The notes under the pieces are model-generated. The model was given only the letters and a program-made list of their open reading frames with translations. It ran no database searches and was not told the DNA's origin. Below are positions 35,444 to 44,286 of a DNA stretch of 64,000 nt, piece by piece. The translations under genes and the position numbers were made by a program. Source of the DNA: Acinetobacter larvae (GTDB taxonomy: Bacteria > Pseudomonadota > Gammaproteobacteria > Pseudomonadales > Moraxellaceae); assembly GCF_001704115.1 (NCBI RefSeq), contig NZ_CP016895.1, positions 1,798,001-1,862,000 of the forward strand, in the 5' to 3' direction. How positions within the stretch are numbered: the stretch's first letter is position 1; the number at the start of each line of letters is the position of its first letter.

Positions 35444-35626
35444 GTGAATTTCTGTTTTATAGCCCAAGGGCTGCATCCGATTTGTAATAACCATATTTGT
35501 AATAATCATATTTGTAATCGTCATAAATGCTCATCGTGCTGTAAGGCTGGTGCTCATGGAGTACAACATGCGCAGCACCACCATGTTGTCATGGATGAGT
35601 GCATGAGATGTCATCACTCATCCTGA
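35444..35626 (+). CDS. Possible Cys/His-rich micro-protein, unknown
   Basis: A 60-codon ORF from GTG with 9 Cys and 11 His. Residues 13-27 are three consecutive copies of I-C-N-(N/R)-H, followed by KCSSCC, then a His-rich tail (HAQHHH) and ECMRCHH. Such spacing could bind metal, but no known family is recognised. Evidence against it being real: no ribosome site is clear, no ATG is available and a repeat can create such bias by chance. Evidence for it: the repeat differs at the DNA level while keeping the Cys and His codons, and the ORF diverges from the sulfur-storage operon. Confidence 0.3.
   Translation: MNFCFIAQGLHPICNNHICNNHICNRHKCSSCCKAGAHGVQHAQHHHVVMDECMRCHHSS
35480..35524 (+). repeat. 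Three tandem 15-bp repeats
   Basis: ATTTGTAATAACCAT, ATTTGTAATAATCAT and ATTTGTAATCGTCAT follow one another without spacing. The unit length is a multiple of three and lies in frame within the Cys/His-rich ORF. Confidence 0.85.
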
Positions 35627-35669
35627 TGATCAAAATTATCAAGTGGATATCATTACTACAGCAAAAGCT

Positions 35670-36902
35670 TTAATACGAAAATTTTAGGTTTAAAAAATAG
35701 GTGGTAAGTCTTGGATCAGCATAGCGGCTAATATAAGTCTGCCCACGGGATAAGTCTTTTTCGTAGCTTTTAAAGATATTATTGACGCCAAGCGTAATTT
35801 CAGGATGTCCATAACGTGCAGCAATATTGGCCGGTACTTTGTATCGGGCAAAAACATCATGAAATATTTGATGCTCTACTTTATTACTACCTTGCAGTTG
35901 AATGACTTCAGAATCTTCAGCACCTGCAAGACGGTAGGCGCCAACAAATTGGCTATTCCATCCAAAGCCCCAGTTGTCTGTGGCTTGTAAGTAAGCTGAG
36001 AAATTAGCTCGATTTTTTACTGGACCGCCAGTTGGAATATTCACTTTTTCTTCAAAATCTGCTCCCGGTTTGGCTTGTTGCTTATAGCTGTGTACCCATG
36101 TGTAATTGGCATTCAAAGATAGATCACCGAGAGAGGTGGTTAAGAAGTAAGATAAGTTGGTGTCAATACCGCTGGTTTTAAGACTCCCCGCATTTAAAAC
36201 TGAAGCATCGATTTCAGTAATATTGCCAGCGCTGTCATATTGAATACGATCAGGGAAATATTTGGCCAATAAATCATTATCTGGCGTAATAATATTATTG
36301 TCTTTCTCGATTTTATAATAATCGATAGACATCCGTAAATTAGGGATAAAACTTGGTGTTAATATAATCCCGGCATTGATGGTTTCAGAGCTTTCAGGTT
36401 CAAGGTTGGGATTTCCGCCAGATTTTTTAATGACATTTTGATAAATATTGCCATTCACGACTTGATCACTCGGATCGGCAATACTTGGTGCATTTAACTG
36501 GCTAACCGATGGGGAAACGAAGCCTTCACCGTAGGAACCACGCAGCATAATAGTGTCGTTAGGTTTAAATCTAAAACCAATGGTTGGCGTTGTCGCATCG
36601 AAACTGGCGCCATTGCTTTTAATATCAAATTTTTCATAACGACCAGCAAGTTGCACTTCCAGTAACTTTGCAAAAGGAAGCTGCATTTGAGGTGAAATGA
36701 ACGGCACATTGAGTTCAGAATAAAAACTCGTGGTATTTTGTTCACCCTTGGTAATTGTCGCAGGTACGCTATGTTCTGCATGACCTTTGGTTTTGAGTTC
36801 ACGATATTCTAGCCCACTGGCGAGATTAATTTTGTCTGCATACCAGTTGGCAATGCTTCCTGATGAACGTAATGAATAATCATAGAGTTGTTGTGTACTC
36901 AT
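35670..36902 (-). pseudogene. C-terminal fragment of a TonB-dependent receptor
   Basis: About 410 residues of beta-barrel from MSTQQLYDYSLRSSG to LNLKFSY. It is homologous to the last 410 residues of the intact receptor at 37760-40801 (for example YADPRLTTYFLNLKFSY against YADPRLQQYYLNLKFSF, and NPNLEPESSETINAG against NPDLKSEKIKNINIG). Signal peptide, STN domain and plug are missing. The frame continues back to 36986 but those residues have no similarity, so homology ends near 36902. Without a plug or export signal it cannot be a working receptor. It lies head to head with an equally truncated fecR-like gene, pointing to a rearrangement. Confidence 0.85.
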
Positions 36903-36949
36903 AATTACAATTACAAAATAAATATTCAGAGATTCCGCTGCAATTAGCA

Positions 36950-37702
36950 TTGCCAGTGATGGGCAAATTACAACATGTACAAGCACAAGCCGCCAAAAAA
37001 TATCTTTGGTTGTTGGCGTTTATACCAGTGATAACGGCTTTATTTTTTGCGAATGAACAACAACAATGGTTGGCAGATTATCGCAGCCCTGTGGGTGAGC
37101 GTAAAACGATCGTATTACCAGATGGTGGCAAGATTATTTTAAATAGTCGTAGTGCCATTGATGTGCAGTATTCTGCACAGCAACGCCGTATTATTTTACG
37201 TAAAGGTGAAATATGGATAGAAACCCAGCCAGATCCATTAAAACGTCCCTTTATGGTCTATACCCCACAAGGTGTTGCACAAGCATTGGGCACCAAATAC
37301 TGGGTTAAAAAAGAGCCCAAAGATGTTTATGTTGGCGTGGTTCAAGGTGCGGTTAAAATTACGACACAGCAAAGTCAACAACAACAGCTGATTGGTTTAA
37401 ATCAGCAAAGTCGCTTTAATCAAAATCATGTACAGCAACCAGTACCGTTGGATCAAAAGCATATTACTTGGGTCTCGGGCTTTATTACCGTAGACGCCGT
37501 CGCGTTAAAAGATTTTATGAACCAATTAAAACCTTATCAAAATTGTGTGTTGCGTATAGATCCGAAGGTGGCACAGATTAAGATTTCGGGATCTTATCCA
37601 ATTGATGATTTAGACAAGACCTACAAAATGATTGCAAAAACCTATGGCTTAGAGATTGATGAGTATATGGGTGGTTATTTTAAATATATTCAAAAAAAAT
37701 AA
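36950..37702 (+). pseudogene. N-terminally truncated FecR-like protein
   Basis: About 250 residues remain. They include the membrane helix (KKYLWLLAFIPVITALFF, about 16-33), the periplasmic FecR domain (RSPVGERKTIVLPDGGKIIL, LNSRSAIDVQYS, RPFMVYTPQGVAQALGTKY) and the C-terminal receptor-binding part (VAQIKISGSYPIDDLDKTY). The cytoplasmic sigma-binding domain of about 80 residues, present in the FecR at 25589-26707, is gone, and no sigma-factor gene accompanies it. The frame stays open for about 30 bp upstream of the TTG, then similarity stops. Expression is uncertain. It directly precedes an STN receptor, its likely former partner. Confidence 0.75.
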
Positions 37703-37759
37703 CCTGAGGGCATAGAGATTGCACGAGATCATGAAATGGAATCATCGCTATTTTGAGGG

Positions 37760-40700
37760 ATGTCGGTCTTTGTTATGTTAATTCACGCCGTTTTTCTCTC
37801 GCATGACAAAGCATTATTCCAATCTATGCGCTATTTATTGATTTGTGTATTGGGGTGCATGGTCAATGTGCCGGTCCACGCAAAACAGAACTTAGGCACT
37901 CGTCCAGCGGCATATTATGAGATTCCAGCAGGGCGGTTGAGTCAGGCATTGGCTAATTTTGCGATGCAAAATGGCATTGCATTGTCTTTTGATACAACAT
38001 TAACCGAGAACTTAATGACCACGGGTCTAAAAGGGCATTATGGTGTGCAAGAGGGCTTTGATCAACTCTTGCTCGGAACATCTTTACAATTGGTGGCCGA
38101 TGGTGATGGAACATGGAGTATTCAAAAACAGTTCGCCTCAAATCCAGTATCAGATGCTATACAAACTGCCAGCCCCGTTGTATTAGAGCCTATTTATTTA
38201 AAAGCAGATACGCCGCGCACAACTAAAAATGAAAATACGCAAAAAGCAGAACAGAATAATCTAGATCTCGTTCATTCAATCAATGATATACAACCTTATA
38301 AAATTATTGATCGAGCTGCCATCGGGCAAAGTGCCGCGAGTAGCGTAAATGAACTGCTGCAAAAGGTATTATTGAGTAATCACGCCACACAAAATTGGAA
38401 TGGTCGCGGTTTTATGGGCAATACCACGCAAGTAAATTTACGTGGCTTAGGTACACAATATACCTTGATCTTAGTGAATGGTCGACGCGCTGCGGGTACC
38501 GGTTATCGTGGCTCATCAGAAAGTACCGATCAACAAAATATCAATAATATTCCTTTGGCTGCGATTGAGCGCATAGAAATTTTACCCACAACTGCTGCAG
38601 CAATTTATGGTGGTTCAGCAATTGGCGGTGTTATTAATGTGGTATTACGCAAGCAATATATTGGGAATGAATTAAGCTTAAGTTATGAAAATAGCTTTGA
38701 TAGTGATAGTGCTGTAAAAACCATAAATTTTATGAAAGGTATGCTGTTGCAAAGCAGTCAAACCAGTATTTTAATTACAGGACAAAAAACATTAGCCAAT
38801 GAAATGCTCAATGGTGATAGAGCATTTCAAGCACAGCAGCGAGCGCAGATCTTAGCCAATGACTCCGGTCAAATATATACTGCTGGTGGACACTATAATC
38901 CACCAGCAGGATCGTTGGTCAATATCAAGACCCAAGATGGATCGGCACTACTACCACAGTATAGTGATGCCTCATTTGCCTATTTACCACAAGGCTATGC
39001 CGGCTATGCTCAGGATGGTTTTGAACCATTAAAAGACAGCTTAGGGAAATATAACCTTGAAGCCTATGACGGTTTGTCAGCTTATAGCCGTGATGCTACT
39101 TTATTGGCTGGTAATCGTAGTGAATCCTTGGCAATTCATCTGTTGCAACCGATTCAGCAAAAACTCGATTATTTTTTAGATGTATCTTATGACCACTCGA
39201 CAGTGCAGACAGCGAGGGCGACTTATGATCGCTTAGGTATTATAACTTTAGATGCTAATGCTAAGAATAATCCATTTGGCAAAACAATTTTAATTTCCTA
39301 TCCCATTCGTTGGCAAGATGCACCACAGCGATATCGGAATATTCAAAATAAAAACAAAAAAATAATTACAGGTTTTTTATATCGCCCCAGTGAGAATTGG
39401 CGTATTGATCTAGAATACATGTGGTCATCTGCACATATTGATATGGCTCATCCACGCTTATTAAGTGACAAATTTGCCGATGATTATAATGCTGGGGTGA
39501 TTGATTTTTTACGTGACACCACAACATTTCAGACGATGATTGGCAATTATTGGAAAGTTTCTAGTACCTATACCGATGAAGTATTACAAAGTTATTTATT
39601 ACGCAGTACTGGATCTTTTAATCGATGGTACGCTGGTAAAATTAACGCCGTTTGGGGAGTGGAGTATCAAACTATTCATAGTCAAGGAATTCCTGAATAT
39701 AGCGAACAACCCGTATTTCATCAGCAAAAGCAGAATGTACAGAGTATTTATACAGAATGGAATGTACCTTTACTCTCAGAACAAAAACAGCTGCCTGGGT
39801 TTAAAAGCTTAGTCTTACAATTGGCAGCACGTTATGAAAAAATCAACATTGAAAAACGTGCAGTGAACTTTGATGCCACTTTGCCGACGATGGGTTTGAA
39901 ATGGATTCCGCATGATGACTTTATATTTAGAGGCTCTTATAGTCTGGCTTATAATCATCCGACTTTATCACAACGTGCTGAAAGCATTTCGAGTACTCGA
40001 CCGATTTATATTACCAATCCAGCAAATGGAGAAAGTATCTCGACCTATGTCAATTCAGGTGGAAATCCTGATTTAAAATCAGAAAAAATTAAAAATATAA
40101 ATATTGGCTTTGTTTATATACCAAAGCGGTTTCCAGATATTAGGTGGTCTATAGACTATTATAAAATTCAAAAAAATAATAGTATCACCACGCTCAGTGC
40201 ACAAGACATATTTAACAATGCCCATGCACTCACTGAGCTTATCGAGCAAGATGAAAAAAACAATATAACAAGAATGAATACCACACCATTTAATGCGCTG
40301 GATTTAACTACATCTACTTTAGACGTAGCTTTTTCTATGTATTTGGCAGATATTTTAAGTGGTTTAAACATTGCTGTAGATTATAGCCATATGTATAACT
40401 ATAAATTGCGTGTCGATTTAAATAAGCATTCAATCGAGAATATTGATGTACGCGATACACAAAACTCTAAAAATCGTTTGGCTGCATCGGCTATATTACA
40501 TTTAACAGATCAATGGTCTTTGGGTTGGGGAATGCAATATTATGGTCAATATAAAATTCCAACCGGCAATCAAACAGCAATCGCTGCGCAGGGGAATGAT
40601 CGGGTCGCCAGTCAGATTTTCCATGATATTTTTATTCGCTATCAAATGCCCAAACAGCCTAAACACACTGGCGCTAGCTTGAGTATCGGGATTAAAAATT

Positions 40701-40801
40701 TATTTAATCAGTATGCAGTCGATATGTCACAAGACTATATCAGTGCCTATGCAGATCCCAGATTACAACAGTATTATTTAAATCTTAAATTTTCTTTTTA
40801 A
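37760..40801 (+). CDS. Large TonB-dependent receptor with STN domain
   Basis: Up to 1013 residues; a start at 37826 (MRYLLICVLGCMVNVPVHA) gives a cleaner signal peptide and is as likely as the listed one. The STN domain follows (YYEIPAGRLSQALANFAMQ, LKGHYGVQEGFDQLLLG), then a plug (SSVNELLQKVLLSNHA, QVNLRGLGTQYTLILVNGRR, IERIEILPTTAAAIYGGSAI) and a long barrel ending LNLKFSF. The plug with NGRRAAGTG resembles the large receptors of the iron/peptide group rather than siderophore-type FecA. Because the linked FecR is truncated and no FecI is present, signalling may be lost while transport remains possible. Ligand unknown. Confidence 0.87.
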   Translation: MSVFVMLIHAVFLSHDKALFQSMRYLLICVLGCMVNVPVHAKQNLGTRPAAYYEIPAGRLSQALANFAMQNGIALSFDTTLTENLMTTGLKGHYGVQEGFDQLLLGTSLQLVADGDGTWSIQKQFASNPVSDAIQTASPVVLEPIYLKADTPRTTKNENTQKAEQNNLDLVHSINDIQPYKIIDRAAIGQSAASSVNELLQKVLLSNHATQNWNGRGFMGNTTQVNLRGLGTQYTLILVNGRRAAGTGYRGSSESTDQQNINNIPLAAIERIEILPTTAAAIYGGSAIGGVINVVLRKQYIGNELSLSYENSFDSDSAVKTINFMKGMLLQSSQTSILITGQKTLANEMLNGDRAFQAQQRAQILANDSGQIYTAGGHYNPPAGSLVNIKTQDGSALLPQYSDASFAYLPQGYAGYAQDGFEPLKDSLGKYNLEAYDGLSAYSRDATLLAGNRSESLAIHLLQPIQQKLDYFLDVSYDHSTVQTARATYDRLGIITLDANAKNNPFGKTILISYPIRWQDAPQRYRNIQNKNKKIITGFLYRPSENWRIDLEYMWSSAHIDMAHPRLLSDKFADDYNAGVIDFLRDTTTFQTMIGNYWKVSSTYTDEVLQSYLLRSTGSFNRWYAGKINAVWGVEYQTIHSQGIPEYSEQPVFHQQKQNVQSIYTEWNVPLLSEQKQLPGFKSLVLQLAARYEKINIEKRAVNFDATLPTMGLKWIPHDDFIFRGSYSLAYNHPTLSQRAESISSTRPIYITNPANGESISTYVNSGGNPDLKSEKIKNINIGFVYIPKRFPDIRWSIDYYKIQKNNSITTLSAQDIFNNAHALTELIEQDEKNNITRMNTTPFNALDLTTSTLDVAFSMYLADILSGLNIAVDYSHMYNYKLRVDLNKHSIENIDVRDTQNSKNRLAASAILHLTDQWSLGWGMQYYGQYKIPTGNQTAIAAQGNDRVASQIFHDIFIRYQMPKQPKHTGASLSIGIKNLFNQYAVDMSQDYISAYADPRLQQYYLNLKFSF

Positions 40802-41161
40802 TACAAATTAATTAAAAACAACAACTTACTTAAAAATATCGCATATTTTGCATTTTTTTCTCATATGCATGAGCGAGTTTTTGATTTCAACTGGCATAGA
40901 TAGTGAAAAGATTTTTTCTTTGCGATAGCGATGTGCATCATTACAGCCAAGCTGTAGTGATGTTATGAAGCCAATCATGGCTTTATTGTCTGCAAGATCC
41001 CCATGCCGATAATTATTGATGATTCGTCATTGATGATTCGTTATTGATTATGCAGGAAGGATTTTGCTGAGATAAAGCAGTACGGATGTGTAAATTAATA
41101 AGCTTAGTCTGTTGTTGTAAGCGGGCTAGCATGTTTTGTGAAATGTGGTGATTTGACTTTT
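40802..41161. other. Gene-less region upstream of the Fur-like regulator
   Basis: No gene seen. A 14-bp unit ATTGATGATTCGT(C/T) is repeated twice plus a partial third copy at 41015-41050. Promoter elements for the Fur-like gene could not be fixed. Confidence 0.45.
41015..41050 (+). repeat. Short tandem repeat (14-bp unit)
   Basis: ATTGATGATTCGTC and ATTGATGATTCGTT are adjacent and followed by ATTGATTA, about 110 bp before the Fur-like gene. Confidence 0.75.
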
Positions 41162-41572
41162 ATGGATATTCATGAGGATGTAATTCAACAGTTACGGCAA
41201 AGTGGATTAAGGGCGACTTATTCTAGAACTCATATTTTAAAAGCATTACTCAATGCCAAACAGGAGGTCTCGGCAGATCATTTATATCGAGATTTTGCAA
41301 TTGCAAATAATGATATAAGTTTGACCTCCATTTATAAAACTTTATCTGAGTTAGAGTCTAAGAAACTTATTCGTTGTATTACATTGGGACGCAATAAAAG
41401 TTTTTATAAAATTAATAATGATTTCTTTTATTGCAAGATTATTTCCAATAAAGACTCGGAAATCATATCTTTGGATAAAACAGTCGTAAATAAAAGTCTA
41501 AAACAGTTTATTGCTGATTTAGGCTTGGACATAGAGGTAGAAAGTATTGAGTTAGTAATTTATAAGAAATAA
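41162..41572 (+). CDS. Divergent Fur-family regulator lacking the usual metal motif
   Basis: A 136-residue protein. The N-terminal winged helix is clear: LRQSGLRATYSRTHILKALL, VSADHLYRDFAIANNDISL, TSIYKTLSELESKKLIRCI (residues about 8-82). The C-terminal half lacks the His-rich HHDH-type block and the paired Cys motifs of Fur and Zur; in their place stands FYKINNDFFYCKIISNKD with a single Cys. It therefore probably does not sense iron in the classical way. The ATG at 41162 is preferred over a GTG at 41138, although the ribosome site is weak. It is followed by the DUF3649/PepSY/DUF3325 set, which it may regulate. Confidence 0.75.
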   Translation: MDIHEDVIQQLRQSGLRATYSRTHILKALLNAKQEVSADHLYRDFAIANNDISLTSIYKTLSELESKKLIRCITLGRNKSFYKINNDFFYCKIISNKDSEIISLDKTVVNKSLKQFIADLGLDIEVESIELVIYKK

Positions 41573-41666
41573 ATTAGGTTTAATTTTTAAAAGCCCATAA
41601 TTTATTCACATTCGTAAAATAAAATATCCGCAAATTATTGTCTGTATTTTTTGTGGAGTATTTAAA

Positions 41667-41990
41667 ATGATTTCTTTTAATATAAATGAAATTCAGGCGT
41701 TATTCAATAAAAAGCCCTATTATTTAAGCTATCGATTAAAAATATTCTATCGTTTTATATTGGCATTGGTGGGTGGTTATCTATTGGCATCATTCAGTGC
41801 CATGTTTATTAGTCTAGCATTTTCTCAACATCCAGCCAGTGCAGTAATGAGTGCCACGATGTTGGCATTTATTATTCACTGTGCTGTTTTTATTTGGACC
41901 TTTATGGTCAATTCCACATTAAAAGCAAGTCTTGGCGTCATAATTCCAATCATTATGGCTTACCTGATTTATATATATTTAAAAGGATAA
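41667..41990 (+). CDS. DUF3649-like small membrane protein
   Basis: 107 residues with three hydrophobic segments (about 27-52, 60-80 and 87-105), including FYRFILALVGGYLLASFSAMF and ATMLAFIIHCAVFIWTFM. This pattern matches DUF3649 proteins encoded in front of PepSY membrane proteins next to siderophore receptors. GTGGAG precedes the ATG. It is first in a tight three-gene operon (6 bp to the next gene). Function is unproven; a role in siderophore-iron reduction or uptake at the inner membrane is inferred from context. Confidence 0.7.
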   Translation: MISFNINEIQALFNKKPYYLSYRLKIFYRFILALVGGYLLASFSAMFISLAFSQHPASAVMSATMLAFIIHCAVFIWTFMVNSTLKASLGVIIPIIMAYLIYIYLKG

Positions 41991-41996
41991 TGCCCT

Positions 41997-43841
41997 ATGA
42001 GAGTTGATGCAAAGAAGGAAGGACCACGCCAGTCGATGTCATGGTTACATACATGGATGAGTTTATTATTGGGCTGGTTATTATATGCCATTTTTTTAAC
42101 AGGAACTTTAAGTTTTTTCCAAAATGAAATTACCATTTGGATGAAACCAGAATTACATCAGTCTTTGACCTATCAAAGCCAGCAACAACAATTGGCAACA
42201 GCACTGCATCGATTACAAGAAAACTCACCACATGCCGCAGGCTGGAGTATTAATTTACCGACAGCACGACAAACCACAACCAGCATTTCTGTTCAACAAG
42301 CGGATGAGCAACAAGGACAACGTGGTGGTGGCGGTCGTCGCGGTGGTCAAAACTATGACACGGTAACAGGGGAAGAAATAAAAGCGCGTGATACCCGTGG
42401 TGGTGGTTTTTTATATCGTTTTCATTTTGAGCTATACGGTATGGAACGGAATACCGCACGTTGGCTGGTTGGACTCGCTACTTTATTTATGTTTGTTGCT
42501 ATTATTAGCGGAATTATTACCCATAAAAAAATCTTTAAGGATTTCTTTACCTTTAGACCCGGCAAAGGTCAACGTTCTTGGTTAGATGCACATAATGCCA
42601 CCGCCGTATTTGCCTTACCCTTTCATCTGATGATCACCTTTAGTGGTTTATTATTATTGATGTTTACTATTATGCCTTGGGGGGTAGATCAGGTTTTCGA
42701 AGGCGGACGGCGAGAGTTCTTACAAGCACAAAATTCAAATACTGTCACACCTGACCGGCAACAAAACCGTGATACAGGCGCAGCAAGACAATCGCTAAAC
42801 CGTGATGAAGGGAGGATGGCACGTTCGACTGCAGCAGGAGAGGGTGCAACAGGACGCGAAGGTCATGCTGGCAATCCAGCTTTTGCGCATACTGAAGGTC
42901 AACGCATGGGAGGTCCTACCAAGCGTGATGGTCAAACTATGCATGCTGAGCAATTAGATACTAAATCGGCTGCACCAGTGCCAATGGCAGATATCATTGC
43001 CATGCTGAGCTACGCTCAACAGCAATGGGCAGGCAAAAATGTGGTTTCGAGTGTCATTGTGACCGCACCCAATAGTGCCAATGCGCAAGTCGAAATTCGT
43101 GCGGTTGCTTCTGAGAGTTTGGTACAGCGAGACCAAACACCGAGTTTTAAATTTAATGCGGTCTCTGGTGCCTTAATTGCAACGGACCAAAAGAATAGTC
43201 CAAGTACTGTGCCTGCTGCTATTTATAATTTAACGACCTGGTTACACCAAGCACGTGGGGTGAGTTTAGCTTTACGTTGGTTATTGTTCTTATCTGGTAT
43301 TTTGGGAACCTTAATGATTGCAACGGGCTTAGTGCTGTGGGTAGTGAAACGACAAGTTGATGTGCAAAAACGCGGTTATAAACCTTGGGGGCATCGCTTG
43401 GTTGAAATACTCAATGTTAGCAGTATTGTTGGTTTACCCATCGCCTGTGCAGTTTATTTTTGGGCTAACCGCGTTATTCCAGCCCAGATGGAAGGACGCA
43501 GTGAATGGGAAATAAAATGCTTTTTTATTGCGTGGTGTCTAAGCTTAATTCATGCTGCAATACGTCCACATCGCCAAGCATGGTTAGAACAACTGGCATT
43601 GGCTAGCGTATTATTTTTATTGATTCCGATTTTAAACCCACTGACAGGTGGTCGGGGATTGTGGGGGAGTCTCTATTATGGGCAATGGGTGGTCGCGAAT
43701 TTTGATTTGGCCTGTGTATTACTTGGCTTAGTGTTGCTCTATGCATTCTATAAATTAAAGCGGTACCCCAAAACGCCAATTCGTGCCAAAAAAGTAACCA
43801 GCAAAACTCAAGCAGCAAGCACCACAACAGGAGACTTATAA
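41997..43841 (+). CDS. PepSY-associated membrane protein (PiuB/FoxB-like)
   Basis: 614 residues. Membrane helices are seen near 18-40 (WLHTWMSLLLGWLLYAIFL), 152-175, 195-225 and several after 420 (WLLFLSGILGTLMIATGLVLW). Helix-associated His residues (WLHTW, RFHFELYG, WLDAHNATAVFALPFHLMI, LTTWLHQARG) could bind haem, as in PepSY-type siderophore reductases. Two low-complexity parts stand out: a Gly/Arg stretch near 100-112 and a polar, probably disordered insertion of about 85 residues near 240-325 rich in Arg, Gly, Gln and Ala. It overlaps neither neighbour but is spaced by only 6 and 1 bp. A role in releasing iron from imported siderophores is inferred from family and context. Confidence 0.83.
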   Translation: MRVDAKKEGPRQSMSWLHTWMSLLLGWLLYAIFLTGTLSFFQNEITIWMKPELHQSLTYQSQQQQLATALHRLQENSPHAAGWSINLPTARQTTTSISVQQADEQQGQRGGGGRRGGQNYDTVTGEEIKARDTRGGGFLYRFHFELYGMERNTARWLVGLATLFMFVAIISGIITHKKIFKDFFTFRPGKGQRSWLDAHNATAVFALPFHLMITFSGLLLLMFTIMPWGVDQVFEGGRREFLQAQNSNTVTPDRQQNRDTGAARQSLNRDEGRMARSTAAGEGATGREGHAGNPAFAHTEGQRMGGPTKRDGQTMHAEQLDTKSAAPVPMADIIAMLSYAQQQWAGKNVVSSVIVTAPNSANAQVEIRAVASESLVQRDQTPSFKFNAVSGALIATDQKNSPSTVPAAIYNLTTWLHQARGVSLALRWLLFLSGILGTLMIATGLVLWVVKRQVDVQKRGYKPWGHRLVEILNVSSIVGLPIACAVYFWANRVIPAQMEGRSEWEIKCFFIAWCLSLIHAAIRPHRQAWLEQLALASVLFLLIPILNPLTGGRGLWGSLYYGQWVVANFDLACVLLGLVLLYAFYKLKRYPKTPIRAKKVTSKTQAASTTTGDL

Positions 43842-43842
43842 T

Positions 43843-44184
43843 ATGAAACTGTGGTTATTGTGGTGTATGACGATTTGCGGTTTAAGTTGCCTAGCTGCCA
43901 GTATGAGCAAACATCAACGCGATATTTTCGCGCATGCTATTTCTGCACGGCAGAGTCAATTTTTATACATAATCGGCTGGGGAATTGTAATTGCCTCAGC
44001 AGTGCCGGCTATTTTTTACTCGGGTTTATCGGTTGGTTTATCTGAATGGGTTGGCGTATTATCTTTTGCAGCTTTAGCTGTCGGTTTAACTTTAAGTTAT
44101 CGTGCCAAATATATTTTACAGTTCAATCTTGCAATTGCGACCTTGTTTATTGTGCTCTGCATTTGTTCTGTTTTTATAGATTAA
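43843..44184 (+). CDS. DUF3325-like small membrane protein
   Basis: 113 residues with about four hydrophobic segments: LWLLWCMTICGLSCLAASM at the start, then FLYIIGWGIVIASAVPAIF, EWVGVLSFAALAVGLTLSY and FNLAIATLFIVLCICSVF. The order DUF3649, PepSY protein, DUF3325 is a recurrent iron-uptake set in Pseudomonas and Acinetobacter. The ATG follows the upstream stop after a single base and GGAG is inside the preceding gene, so translation is coupled. Exact function unknown. Confidence 0.72.
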   Translation: MKLWLLWCMTICGLSCLAASMSKHQRDIFAHAISARQSQFLYIIGWGIVIASAVPAIFYSGLSVGLSEWVGVLSFAALAVGLTLSYRAKYILQFNLAIATLFIVLCICSVFID

Positions 44185-44286
44185 TGCTTTATCAATCAAT
44201 CGTTCATAAATGAATGTTTTATGAACCCGTTGGTTATGCACGTTTGAGTTTACTCTGCGTGCATAATTGATTGTTATGTGTGCGGT

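Larger units (their letters stand above)
35262..35669. other. Region between encapsulin 2 and the receptor fragment
   Basis: It should hold the promoter of the encapsulin 2 operon on the minus strand (not resolved) and, on the plus strand, a Cys/His-rich micro-ORF with tandem 15-bp repeats, listed separately. No other gene seen. Confidence 0.4.

Noticed and set aside
40802..41161. Possible CRISPR-like or regulatory repeat array
   Set aside because: Only two and a partial copy of a 14-bp unit without spacers; too few and too short for a CRISPR array.
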